From NCBI GenBank assembly GCA_036503065.1, contig DASXXM010000370.1, positions 1 through 19,350 on the forward strand: 19,350 nt of DNA. The letters run 5' to 3'. Within the stretch, counting starts at the first letter, position 1. Each line of letters opens with the position of its first letter. The notes under the pieces were generated by a model. It was given only the letters and a program-made list of their open reading frames with translations. It had not been told where the DNA came from and did no database searches. Made by a program: the position numbers and the translations under genes. Of the stretch, positions 1 to 6,799 are shown piece after piece. The DNA is from DATEPR01 sp036503065. Its GTDB lineage: Bacteria; Actinomycetota; Actinomycetes; Mycobacteriales; Pseudonocardiaceae.

Positions 1-578
1 TGGAAGCCGCCCGGGTCGGGTTCGTAGTTGACGAACGGGATCGGCGAGTCGTCGCTGCGAAACGGTGTCCCGGTCAGCGCGAGCCTGCGGGTCGCCGGGG
101 TGAACGCCTCCCGGATCGCGTCGCCCCACGACTTGGCGTCCCCGCCGTGGTGGATCTCGTCCAGGATGACCAGGGTCCTGCGGTGCTCGGTGCGCACCCG
201 GTGCAGCGCGGGATGGGCGGCGACCGGCGCGTAGGTCACCGCGACACCCTGGTAGTCCCGCGAGGTGGCGCCGTGGGTGTTGCGGAAGTTGGCGTCGATC
301 GGGATGCCGACCTCGCGGGCGGCCACGGCCCACTGGTACTTGAGGTGCTCCGTCGGCGTGACGACGGTGATCGACTCGATGGTGCGTTCGGCCAGCAGCT
401 CCGCGGCCACCCGCAGGCCGAACGCGGTCTTGCCGGCACCCGGCGTCGCGACGGCGAGGAAGTCCTTCGGTTTCACCGTCAGGTAACGGGTCAACGCCCT
501 GCGCTGCCAGTCACGCAGCGGCCGCGCGCCGGGGCCGCCCGGCCGCTCGGCAACGTCGAGGGAGTCGGGCTGTGCCAC
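1..578 (-). CDS. DEAD/DEAH-box superfamily 2 helicase, N-terminal part (runs off the window edge)
   Basis: The first 192 residues of a superfamily 2 ATP-dependent nucleic-acid helicase are visible; the rest lies beyond the left edge. An N-terminal LRDWQRRAL segment (about 21-29) resembles the Q-motif/adenine-contact region. Walker A is TPGAGKT (45-51), motif II is DEIHH (140-144, a DEAH variant) and motif III is LTGTPFRSD (168-176). This is the RecA1 lobe; the C-terminal lobe is not in view. The start chosen is a GTG with an AGGGGGAG Shine-Dalgarno about 7 bases upstream. It is transcribed divergently from the YihY gene. Similar helicases next to YihY and DUF3039 genes are common in actinobacteria. 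The substrate (RNA or DNA) cannot be told from this half. Confidence 0.9.
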   Translation of the reverse strand, partial: MAQPDSLDVAERPGGPGARPLRDWQRRALTRYLTVKPKDFLAVATPGAGKTAFGLRVAAELLAERTIESITVVTPTEHLKYQWAVAAREVGIPIDANFRNTHGATSRDYQGVAVTYAPVAAHPALHRVRTEHRRTLVILDEIHHGGDAKSWGDAIREAFTPATRRLALTGTPFRSDDSPIPFVNYEPDPGGF

Positions 579-616
579 GAACTCCCCCTTCCGACGTCGC
601 GCCTTGTGTGGCGACG

Positions 617-622
617 AGTTTA
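617..622 (-). promoter_or_regulatory. Possible -10 element (TAAACT) for the helicase gene
   Basis: On the minus strand TAAACT fits the actinobacterial TANNNT -10 pattern and sits about 39 bases before the GTG start, which would give a leader of roughly 30 bases holding the Shine-Dalgarno. No convincing -35 is visible at 17-19 bases, so this is tentative. Confidence 0.3.
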
Positions 623-715
623 CCGGCCGCGTTCCTCAGGCACCGCGACACTCCGCACCCGGCGGCCGGGGACGATGCGACCAACCGGCCGCGATGCAGC
701 ATGCTTACCCACATC

Positions 716-1759
716 ATGAGTGCACAGCCGACACCCAGCCGCAGCGCGGGCCCGCCGCGCCAACGGCGGACATGGCGGCTGGTCAAGCGGACCATCGCCA
801 AGGCGTGGCACGGCAACATCTTCTCCGAAGCCGCCGAGGCCGCGTTCTGGCAGACGCTGTCGCTGCCGCCGCTGCTGCTCGGTCTGCTGGGCAGTCTCGG
901 CCTGTTGCGCACCTGGTTCGGGCCGAACATCGTCAGCGCGGTCCAGGCGAAGATCATCGCCTTCTCCCGCACCATCTTCAGCACCAACGTCGTGGACACG
1001 ATCATCCAGCCGACCGTGGCCGACGTCCTGACCAAGGCACAGGGCGAGGTGGCGTCGATCGGGTTCCTGATCTCGCTGTGGGCGGGCTCGTCGGCGATGG
1101 CGTCGTTCGTGGACGCCATCACCGTGGCCTACGGCCAGCAGGGCGTGCGCCACGACGTGTGGCAGCGGTTCTTCGCGCTGCTGCTGTACCTGGTCGGGCT
1201 GGTGCTCGCGATCATCGGCCTGCCGGTTCTCGCACTGGGCCCCGAACTGCTGTCCAAGCTGTTCCCACCGGCGTGGCGGCACAACATCTCGGACCTGATC
1301 GGCACGTTCTACTACCCGGTGGTCGGCGTCCTGCTGGTCCTGGCTCTGGCGACGCTCTACAAGGTCGCGCTGCCGCGCAAGCTGCCGTGGCTGCGCGGCG
1401 TGCCCGGCGCCGTGCTGGCGATGGTGGTCTTCCTGTTGGCCAGCATCGGCATCCGGATCTACCTGATCGCGATCGGCCGCACCGGCTACACGTACGGCGC
1501 GCTGGCGGCGCCGATCGCGTTCCTGTTGTTCACGTTCTTCATCGGCATCGCGATAGTCATCGGCGCCCACTTCAACAGCGCGATCCAGGAGCTCTGGCCG
1601 GCCAGGATGACGCCACGCCAACGCCGCAGGTGGCGCCGCCTGGAAATGGACCGGGCCGCGGAACGCCTGCGCACGACCGACAAGGACACCGCCGCTCCAC
1701 CCGACGTCCCGGCCCGGCAGCCGGACAAGGTCACGACGGAACGCGCCGACCAGCAATGA
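716..1759 (+). CDS. YihY/virulence factor BrkB family inner-membrane protein
   Basis: A 347-residue polytopic membrane protein of the YihY/BrkB family (the family once called 'ribonuclease BN'). Six hydrophobic segments are visible at about 45-65, 112-135, 150-174, 197-217, 230-253 and 260-284. They are preceded by a basic cytoplasmic N-terminus and followed by a charged, Arg/Asp-rich tail from about 295. The first membrane segment starts with the AAFWQTLSLPPLLLGL stretch typical of actinobacterial members. The ATG at 716 is chosen because MSAQP fits family N-termini; an ATG five codons upstream (701) is possible, and neither has a clear Shine-Dalgarno. The molecular function of the family is unsettled (transport or envelope roles have been proposed). 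The M. tuberculosis counterpart is, from memory, Rv2707, also next to a DUF3039 gene near sigB. Confidence 0.9.
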   Translation: MSAQPTPSRSAGPPRQRRTWRLVKRTIAKAWHGNIFSEAAEAAFWQTLSLPPLLLGLLGSLGLLRTWFGPNIVSAVQAKIIAFSRTIFSTNVVDTIIQPTVADVLTKAQGEVASIGFLISLWAGSSAMASFVDAITVAYGQQGVRHDVWQRFFALLLYLVGLVLAIIGLPVLALGPELLSKLFPPAWRHNISDLIGTFYYPVVGVLLVLALATLYKVALPRKLPWLRGVPGAVLAMVVFLLASIGIRIYLIAIGRTGYTYGALAAPIAFLLFTFFIGIAIVIGAHFNSAIQELWPARMTPRQRRRWRRLEMDRAAERLRTTDKDTAAPPDVPARQPDKVTTERADQQ

Positions 1760-1770
1760 CCGATCGGCAG

Positions 1771-1806
1771 GACACCGATGACGAGTGCGCGGTCATCGGC
1801 GGTGTC
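1771..1806. terminator. Hairpin between convergent genes, likely bidirectional terminator
   Basis: An inverted repeat with GACACC...GATGAC on the left and GTCATCGG..GGTGTC on the right (one small bulge, loop of about 9 bases) lies between the stop of the YihY gene (1759) and the stop of the DUF3039 gene (1814). There is no T-tract, as is usual in high-GC actinobacteria. Confidence 0.65.
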
Positions 1807-1813
1807 CGGATGG

Positions 1814-2059
1814 TCAGGCGTCGCCGGGCTGCATGCGGTCGTAGATCTTCTTGCAGTCCGGGCAGACCGGTGAGCCGGGCTTGGCGGCCTTGGTGACCGG
1901 GAACACCTCGCCGCACAGCGCCACGACGTGCGTGCCCAGCACGGCACTCTCCGCGACCTTCTCCTTGCGCACGTAATGGAACATCTTCGGCGCGTCGTCG
2001 CCGGTGGTGTCCGTGCCCTCGGGGCGGGTATCGACCTTGGGCAACGTCTGCGTAGTCAC
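1814..2059 (-). CDS. DUF3039 family protein, small putative zinc-binding protein
   Basis: An 81-residue soluble protein of the actinobacterial DUF3039 family. The N-terminal 22 residues are Thr/Asp-rich and probably disordered. The conserved block starts at MFHYVRKEKVAESAVLGTHV (26-45) and ends with CPDCK (66-70). Cys49, Cys66 and Cys69, with His28 and/or His44, could form a zinc-ribbon-like site; this is inferred from their spacing. The start is a GTG, with only a weak GTAGGG element before it. The psuG start lies 18 bases away on the other strand. Function is unknown; association with YihY and sigB neighbourhoods is conserved in mycobacteria (recalled). Confidence 0.88.
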   Translation of the reverse strand: MTTQTLPKVDTRPEGTDTTGDDAPKMFHYVRKEKVAESAVLGTHVVALCGEVFPVTKAAKPGSPVCPDCKKIYDRMQPGDA

Positions 2060-2077
2060 GCCCTACATGATGCCATC

Positions 2078-2977
2078 GTGACGACACGCATCGCCGACGA
2101 AGTCCGCACCGCGCTGGCCGCAGGCCGGCCGGTGGTGGCGCTGGAGAGCACCCTGCTGGCCCACGGCCTGCCACCGGGACGCAATCACAAGGTCGCGCAA
2201 CGGCTGGCACGGACCGTGCGGGAGCACGGCGCGGTGCCGGCGACCGTCGCCGTGCTGGACGGCCACCCGACGATCGGCCTGTCCCCCGTCGAGTTGGCTC
2301 GGGTCTGCGACCCGGACGCCGGCCTGGTCAAGCTGTCCCGGCGGGACATCGCCCCGGCGGTCGCGCTGGGTCGCAGCGGCGCCACGACGGTGGCCGGCAC
2401 CGCAGCGTTGGCCGCGTCGGTCGGCATCGCCGTGTTCGCCACCGGTGGCCTCGGCGGCGTGCACCGGGGCGCACGGGACACCTGGGACGTGTCGGCCGAC
2501 CTCGGTGTCCTGGCGACGACACCGATCCTGGTGGTCTGTTCCGGCGTGAAGTCCGTACTGGACATCGGCGCGACGCTGGAACTGCTGGAAACCGGCTCGG
2601 TCCCGGTCCTCGGCTACCGGACCGACCGCTTCCCAGCGTTCTACCTGCGGGAATCCGAGTTCGACGTGCCGTGGCGGGTCGACACCCCTGCCCAGGCCGC
2701 CGCGGTCTTCACGGCCCGGCGGGACGTCGGCGGTGTCGTGCTGGCCAACCCGATCCCGGCCGAGCACGAGCTGGACCGGGCACTGCACGACCGCCTGCTT
2801 GCCGACGGCCTCGCCATGCTGGCCACGAACGACGTCCGCGGCAAGGACGTGACACCAGTGCTGCTGGCGCACTTCCACACCGCGAGCGGGGGCGCGAGCC
2901 TGGACGCGAACGAGGAACTCGTCGTGGCGAACACGGCGCTCGCCGCCGACACGGCCGTCGCCATGAGCACGGGATGA
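2078..2977 (+). CDS. psuG: Pseudouridine-5'-phosphate glycosidase
   Basis: A 299-residue PsuG/IndA-family enzyme that splits pseudouridine 5'-phosphate reversibly into uracil and ribose 5-phosphate, breaking a C-glycosidic bond. Family landmarks are ALESTLLAHG (21-30, with the catalytic Glu at 23), the GGLGGVHRGARDTWDVSADL region (123-142, metal-binding Asp) and CSGVKSVLD (154-162, with the Lys that forms the Schiff base in characterised homologues at 158). Length matches the family. The GTG at 2078 is chosen because no other start in this frame lies near the conserved N-terminus; there is no good Shine-Dalgarno. The stop overlaps the psuK start (ATGA), so the two are translationally coupled and together return pseudouridine to uracil and pentose phosphate. 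Confidence 0.93.
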   Translation: MTTRIADEVRTALAAGRPVVALESTLLAHGLPPGRNHKVAQRLARTVREHGAVPATVAVLDGHPTIGLSPVELARVCDPDAGLVKLSRRDIAPAVALGRSGATTVAGTAALAASVGIAVFATGGLGGVHRGARDTWDVSADLGVLATTPILVVCSGVKSVLDIGATLELLETGSVPVLGYRTDRFPAFYLRESEFDVPWRVDTPAQAAAVFTARRDVGGVVLANPIPAEHELDRALHDRLLADGLAMLATNDVRGKDVTPVLLAHFHTASGGASLDANEELVVANTALAADTAVAMSTG

Positions 2978-3849
2978 TCATCGTGGTCGGCGATGCCGGC
3001 TTCGACGTGCTGGCCAAACCCGACGGCCCGATCGTGGTCGGCGGCGACCGGCGGGCCGGCGTGCGCATGGCCGTGGGTGGCGCGGCCGCGAACACCGCGG
3101 CATGGCTCGCGCACCTCGGGGCTGCGACCGCGCTGGTCGGCCGGGTCGGCGATGATCCGGCCGGCCGCCAGGTCCGGGCCGAGCTGACCGGCGCCGGCGT
3201 GCGCTGCGTGCTGACCGTCGACCCGCATGCCAGCACGTGCTGCGTCGTCGTCCTGGTGGACGAGCACGGCCAGCGGACCATGCTGGCCGACCGGGGCGCC
3301 GGCACGCGACTGCGCGCGAGCGACCTGCCCACCGCACTCCTGGCCGACGCGAGGCACCTGCACCTGTCCGGCTATGTCCTGCTCGACGCGACCTCCCGGC
3401 CTGCCGGGATCGCCATGCTGGGCGCGGCTCGCGCCGCCGGGCTGACCACGTCGGTCGACCCGCAGGCGGCCGCGCTGCTCACCGACCCGGCCGGCTTCCT
3501 GGCCGCGGTCGCCGGCGTCGACCTGCTCCTGCCGAACACCGCGGAACTGACCGCGCTGACCGGCTCACCCGATCCGGCCTCGGCGACCGCACTGCTGAGC
3601 GCGGTGGGCGCGGTGGCGCTGACCAGAGGACCCGCGGGCGCGTGCTGGATCGACCGGAACGGCGTGGTCAGCGTGCCGGCCGACCCGGTCGACAGCGTGG
3701 ACACCACCGGCGCGGGCGACGCCTTCGACGCGGCAACGCTGATCAGCTGGCTGGCCGGCGCCGGGCGGCGGGACGTGCTGCGTGCCGGGGTGGCGGCCGG
3801 CAGCAGCGCGGTCACCCGGCTGGGCGCCCAGCCGTTCAGCCGTCGATGA
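2974..3849 (+). CDS. psuK: PfkB-family carbohydrate kinase, probable pseudouridine kinase
   Basis: A 291-residue ribokinase/PfkB-family kinase. The N-terminal GGAAANTAAWLAHLG (35-49) is PfkB signature 1, and DTTGAGDAFDAA (243-254) is signature 2, with the catalytic base Asp249 and the GAGD anion hole. The substrate is inferred from context: the ATG overlaps the psuG stop by four bases, the usual arrangement of the pseudouridine kinase/glycosidase pair. The kinase makes pseudouridine 5'-phosphate for PsuG. Without that neighbour only 'sugar or nucleoside kinase' could be said. The last 14 bases overlap the 3' end of the convergent DUF3099 gene. Confidence 0.88.
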   Translation: MIIVVGDAGFDVLAKPDGPIVVGGDRRAGVRMAVGGAAANTAAWLAHLGAATALVGRVGDDPAGRQVRAELTGAGVRCVLTVDPHASTCCVVVLVDEHGQRTMLADRGAGTRLRASDLPTALLADARHLHLSGYVLLDATSRPAGIAMLGAARAAGLTTSVDPQAAALLTDPAGFLAAVAGVDLLLPNTAELTALTGSPDPASATALLSAVGAVALTRGPAGACWIDRNGVVSVPADPVDSVDTTGAGDAFDAATLISWLAGAGRRDVLRAGVAAGSSAVTRLGAQPFSRR

Positions 3850-4159
3850 CCGGGTGGTCCCGGCTTTCCAGCTCACGAACGACATGCGCGCGCCGGAAGT
3901 GGTGCACGTTCTCGGCGCGGCGGGCGGGGCGGTCGTTGGCCATCAGCACCGCGATCCAGGGCAGCGGGATGGAGATCGCCACGAACAGGACGGCCAGCCA
4001 CCACGCGGAGTTGATGAAGAACGCGGCCAGAATCAGGCACGGAATGCGCATGAGCATCGTGATGACGTACCTGCGCTTGCGAGCGGCGTGCTGGTCGTCG
4101 GCTGACGGCGCGGCTTCGGTGATCAGTACCGGGGTGTCGTCCCATTCCGAACCCTTCAC
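3836..4159 (-). CDS. DUF3099 family small membrane protein
   Basis: A 107-residue protein with two membrane segments, about 31-49 and 52-74, preceded by a basic ARKRRY stretch and followed by a hydrophilic basic tail. This matches the DUF3099 family of actinobacteria, whose function is unknown. The GTG start is well supported: a perfect AGGAGGT Shine-Dalgarno lies six bases upstream, the best in the window. The gene lies downstream of the hypothetical gene ending at 4230 on the same strand (70 bases apart) and could share its transcript. Its 3' end overlaps psuK tail to tail by 14 bases. Confidence 0.88.
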   Translation of the reverse strand: MKGSEWDDTPVLITEAAPSADDQHAARKRRYVITMLMRIPCLILAAFFINSAWWLAVLFVAISIPLPWIAVLMANDRPARRAENVHHFRRAHVVRELESRDHPVIDG

Positions 4160-4165
4160 GACACC

Positions 4166-4172
4166 ACCTCCT
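4166..4172 (-). promoter_or_regulatory. Consensus Shine-Dalgarno (AGGAGGT) of the DUF3099 gene
   Basis: The minus strand reads AGGAGGT, fully complementary to the 16S rRNA 3' end, six bases before the GTG at 4159. It decides this start. Confidence 0.8.
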
Positions 4173-4229
4173 CACCCATCGTCCCACCGCCGTTCACGGA
4201 TGGACAGCGGCACCCCGACGAAACATTGA

Positions 4230-4838
4230 TCACTGCCCATGGCCGTTGCGGGACGGCTCGGCGTGCGGCAGGTCCCGCCAGACCACGACGGCCCGCGCGG
4301 CCGCCGACCGGATCTCGCCCGCGTCCAATTCCGTGAACGTTTCCGGAATGCCCTCGGCCGGCCAGTCGGCGACCATCGTCAGCCTGCCCTTGGGCGGCAG
4401 CGGCCACAGGTAGAACTCCCACCGCCGGTGGAACCGCCCGCCGCCGCCGAAGATCGGCCGCAGCACCAGTTCCGAACGGTCCGGCTCGGCCGGCCGCGGT
4501 GCCGGCGGGAACTCCCGTGCGGCGGCGCGCCTGCCCTCGCTGGTGAGCACACCGAACCGGAACGCCCACTCGTCGTCGTGGCTGTGCGGTGTCGCCCCGG
4601 CCTGCCGGGGCAACTGCCGGCACATCAGGTGCAGGTCCAGGCTCACGCCGTCGGGCCAGCAGCGGACGCCGACCAGCGCGATCCGGGCGTTGTCCGAGCG
4701 GCCGAGCACCCGCACCGCGGGCAGCACGGTCGGCAGCACCCAGCCCTGCGGCGGCCCGACGTGCGCGGGTTGGACGATCTGCCGCTCCGGCGGCGCGCTC
4801 CGGTCGATCCTGGGCAGAACGTCATCGAAGAAACCCAT
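4230..4838 (-). CDS. Conserved actinobacterial hypothetical protein
   Basis: A 202-residue soluble protein that I know only as an actinobacterial family without assigned function. Recognisable features are an FGGGGRFHRRWEFYLWPLPP stretch (Gly-rich then Trp/Pro-rich, about 131-150), followed by a GIPET motif and an amphipathic C-terminal helix (ELDAGEIRSAAARAVVVW). No signal peptide, membrane segment or catalytic motif is evident. The ATG at 4838 is preferred because GGCGGTGG lies about five bases upstream; a GTG three codons earlier (4847) is the alternative. It is transcribed away from dtd. Confidence 0.8.
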   Translation of the reverse strand: MGFFDDVLPRIDRSAPPERQIVQPAHVGPPQGWVLPTVLPAVRVLGRSDNARIALVGVRCWPDGVSLDLHLMCRQLPRQAGATPHSHDDEWAFRFGVLTSEGRRAAAREFPPAPRPAEPDRSELVLRPIFGGGGRFHRRWEFYLWPLPPKGRLTMVADWPAEGIPETFTELDAGEIRSAAARAVVVWRDLPHAEPSRNGHGQ

Positions 4839-4905
4839 CGTGTCCACCGCCGTTGATCGATACGGCCCGGCCTCGCCACCCGAACGAGTGACAGCCTGGC
4901 ATGGA

Positions 4906-4919
4906 CCGGGTCAACCCGG
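4906..4919. promoter_or_regulatory. Perfect 6-2-6 inverted repeat between divergent genes
   Basis: CCGGGT-CA-ACCCGG lies in the 113-base gap between the hypothetical gene (-) and dtd (+). Read on the minus strand it contains TTGACC, a possible -35 for the hypothetical gene. It could be an operator, but such short GC palindromes arise by chance. Confidence 0.3.
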
Positions 4920-4951
4920 AACAATCGGATCGGCGTGCGAGCATGGCCGGC

Positions 4952-5377
4952 ATGCGAGCGGTCGTCGCGAGGGTCACCAGGGCGAGCGTCACGGTCGACG
5001 ACGAGGTCGTCGGCGCGATCGACGAACCAGGGTTGCTGGTGCTGCTCGGCGTCCACGTCGACGACACTGCCGACAAGGTCGACACCATGGCACGCAAGGT
5101 GCACGAACTCCGCATCCTGCGAGACGAGCAGTCCTGCGCCACGACGAACGCGCCACTGCTCGTAGTGAGCCAATTCACTCTCTACGGCGACACCAGGAAA
5201 GGCCGCCGTCCAACGTGGACCGCGGCGGCCCGGCCGGAAGCGGCGCGGCCGTTGGTCGACGCGGTGGTGCGCAACCTGCGCGAACGCGGCGCCACGGTCG
5301 CGACCGGCCGTTTTGGCGCCATGATGGCGGTCGAGAGCGTGAACGACGGCCCGTTCACCGTGCTCATCGACATATAG
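4952..5377 (+). CDS. dtd: D-aminoacyl-tRNA deacylase
   Basis: A 141-residue DTD-family enzyme that hydrolyses D-amino acids (and glycine mischarged on tRNA-Ala) from tRNA in the cytoplasm. The start MRAVVARVTRASV matches family N-termini, so the ATG at 4952 is chosen over in-frame starts at 4943 and 4901. The active-site motif SQFTLYGDTRKGRRP is at 73-87, and the second motif with the Gly-cisPro pair is NDGPF (131-135; the family usually has NxGPVT, so Val to Phe is a small deviation). The segment 60-70 (QSCATTNAPLL) also departs from the usual family sequence, but the reading frame is intact. It stands alone before sigB. Confidence 0.92.
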   Translation: MRAVVARVTRASVTVDDEVVGAIDEPGLLVLLGVHVDDTADKVDTMARKVHELRILRDEQSCATTNAPLLVVSQFTLYGDTRKGRRPTWTAAARPEAARPLVDAVVRNLRERGATVATGRFGAMMAVESVNDGPFTVLIDI

Positions 5378-5407
5378 GCACGTCGACCCGCTGCCCGCTT
5401 CTCAGTG

Positions 5408-5420
5408 AAAGCTCAGCTTT
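5408..5420 (+). terminator. Short hairpin after dtd
   Basis: AAAGC-TCA-GCTTT forms a 5-bp stem 30 bases after the dtd stop. It is weak and not followed by a T-run; a possible terminator only. Confidence 0.25.
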
Positions 5421-5445
5421 GGTCGAGCAACCGGTGTGACGCCGC

Positions 5446-5453
5446 TGACGTCA
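5446..5453. promoter_or_regulatory. TGACGTCA palindrome upstream of the sigB promoter
   Basis: A perfect 8-bp palindrome about 17 bases before the GGGAAC element, where an activator or repressor could bind. The sequence alone does not name one. Confidence 0.25.
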
Positions 5454-5469
5454 TCCTCAGTAGGAAGCC

Positions 5470-5496
5470 GGGAACGAAATCGCCACTGTACTCGTT
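5470..5496 (+). promoter_or_regulatory. ECF-type (SigH/SigR/SigE-like) promoter of sigB
   Basis: GGGAAC at 5470-5475 and GTT at 5494-5496 (preceded by C, so CGTT) are separated by 18 bases. This matches the GGGAAY-N18-GTT consensus of Streptomyces SigR and mycobacterial SigH, and overlaps the SigE consensus. M. tuberculosis sigB is known to be transcribed by SigE and SigH. Transcription would start near 5502, leaving a leader of about 150 bases. I infer that disulfide, heat or envelope stress induces sigB here. Confidence 0.7.
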
Positions 5497-5650
5497 TCCC
5501 AGAGTGTCCAGCCGAATAGCGCAAGAGCCCGCAGGGAACCCGGCGGGTAGCTAGATCCCAAAGGCACGCGGCAGGCGCCGCGTTGGTTCGGCGCGCCCAC
5601 GCCAAACCGCAGCCACTGCACCACCGTCCGCCACAGGGGGAGGGAGCATC

Positions 5651-6634
5651 ATGACCGTCTCGTTGACCATTGACCGTGACGCACCTGAGGTCGTTGCCGA
5701 AGCCGCCGATCTCGACGCGCAGAGCCCGGCCGCCGACCTCGTGCGTGTCTACCTCAATGGTATCGGTAAGACAGCCCTACTGAGCGCGGAACAGGAAGTC
5801 GAACTCGCCAAGCGCATCGAAGCGGGCGTCTTCGCCCAGCACATGCGGGAAACCGCACGGAAGCTGACGCCGCAGCGCAGGACCGAACTCGACGCGCTGG
5901 TGCGCGACGGCAAGGTGGCCAAGAACCACCTGCTCGAGGCGAACCTGCGGCTGGTCGTGTCGCTGGCCAAGCGCTACACCGGGCGCGGCATGCCGCTGCT
6001 GGACCTGATCCAGGAGGGGAACCTGGGCCTGATCCGCGCGGTGGAGAAGTTCGACTACGCCAAGGGCTACAAGTTCTCCACGTACGCCACGTGGTGGATC
6101 CGGCAGGCGATCACCAGGGGGATGGCCGACCAGAGCCGCACGATCCGGCTGCCCGTGCACCTGGTGGAGCAGGTGAACAAGCTGGCCAGGATCAAGCGCG
6201 ACCTGCACCAGACCCTCGGTCGCGAGGCAACGCACGAGGAACTGGGCAAGGAGGTCGGGCTGACCGCGGAGAAGGTGGCCGACCTGCTCGACCACGCGCG
6301 TGACCCGGTAAGCCTGGACATGCCGGTCGGCGCAGACGAGGACGCCCCGCTGGGTGACTTCATCGAGGACGGCGAGGCGACCGACGCGGAGAGCGCGGTC
6401 ATCTCGGGTCTGCTGCAGGACGACCTGCGCCGGGTGCTGGCGACCCTGGACGACCGGGAGCAGTCGGTGATCCGGCTGCGCTACGGCCTCGACGACGGCC
6501 AACCGCGCACCCTGGACCAGATCGGCCGGCAGTTCGGCCTGTCCCGCGAGCGGGTCCGCCAGATCGAACGCGAAGTCATGTCCAAACTGCGCCAGGGCGA
6601 CCGCGCCGAGCGGCTCCGCGCCTACGCGAGCTGA
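5651..6634 (+). CDS. sigB: RNA polymerase sigma factor SigB (sigma-70 group 2)
   Basis: A 327-residue primary-like sigma factor. Region 1.2 lies at about 27-60 (DLVRVYLNGIGKTALLSAEQE). Region 2 lies at 95-165, with the -10-recognition helix GYKFSTYATWWIRQAITRG (139-157). Region 3 lies at about 172-248. Region 4 lies at 255-320, with the -35-binding helix-turn-helix ending SRERVRQIEREVMSKLR. There is no long acidic N-terminal extension of the SigA/HrdB type, so this is the stress/stationary group 2 factor. The ATG is preceded by AGGGGGAGGGAGC. The upstream ECF-type promoter suggests it is a secondary regulator under another sigma factor. A strong hairpin follows the stop. Confidence 0.96.
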   Translation: MTVSLTIDRDAPEVVAEAADLDAQSPAADLVRVYLNGIGKTALLSAEQEVELAKRIEAGVFAQHMRETARKLTPQRRTELDALVRDGKVAKNHLLEANLRLVVSLAKRYTGRGMPLLDLIQEGNLGLIRAVEKFDYAKGYKFSTYATWWIRQAITRGMADQSRTIRLPVHLVEQVNKLARIKRDLHQTLGREATHEELGKEVGLTAEKVADLLDHARDPVSLDMPVGADEDAPLGDFIEDGEATDAESAVISGLLQDDLRRVLATLDDREQSVIRLRYGLDDGQPRTLDQIGRQFGLSRERVRQIEREVMSKLRQGDRAERLRAYAS

Positions 6635-6669
6635 CCGACACCGACTGAACCGAAGCGAGCAGCGACGTT

Positions 6670-6702
6670 CCGCGCGCCAGGCCCGACAGGGCGGGCGCGC
6701 GG
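6670..6702 (+). terminator. Strong terminator hairpin after sigB
   Basis: CCGCGCGCC pairs with GGGCGCGCGG, and the stem continues inside as GCCC-GACA-GGGC, giving about 13 base pairs around a GACA loop, 36 bases after the sigB stop. No T-tract follows, typical for high-GC actinobacteria. Confidence 0.75.
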
Positions 6703-6740
6703 ACTCACGTCCGGGGTCACCGTTGCCAAAACGTGTTGCC

Positions 6741-6766
6741 CAGCGGGTGAGAACACCCGTTTGCTG
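6741..6766 (+). other. Second hairpin upstream of the fum promoter
   Basis: CGGGTG-AGAA-CACCCG is a perfect 6-bp stem with an AGAA loop, flanked by CAGC and GCTG that extend it past a TTT bulge. It ends three bases before the -35-like TTGACT. It could be a back-up terminator for sigB or an operator for fum. Confidence 0.4.
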
Positions 6767-6769
6767 GAG

Positions 6770-6799
6770 TTGACTTGTGATCTCAGTCACGCCAATCTT
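6770..6799 (+). promoter_or_regulatory. Candidate promoter of fum
   Basis: TTGACT (6770-6775) and CAATCT (6794-6799) are separated by 18 bases, a fair sigma-70-type pair. Transcription would begin near 6806. The CRP-like site fills the spacer, so a bound factor would probably repress. Confidence 0.45.
6776..6791 (+). promoter_or_regulatory. CRP/GlxR-type binding site before fum
   Basis: TGTGATCTCAGTCACG matches the CRP-family consensus TGTGA-N6-TCACA at 9 of 10 fixed positions, missing only the last base. M. tuberculosis CRP (Rv3676) and Corynebacterium GlxR use this consensus. Overlap with the candidate -35/-10 spacer suggests repression; activation from an unseen promoter is also possible. 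Confidence 0.6.

Noticed and set aside
147..719. Plus-strand open frame at the left edge
   Set aside because: It is antisense to the helicase, whose Walker A and DEAH-type motifs on the minus strand are clear.
5534..5560. Second GGGAAC element before sigB
   Set aside because: The bases 18 positions downstream read CCA, not GTT, so the ECF promoter pattern is incomplete.
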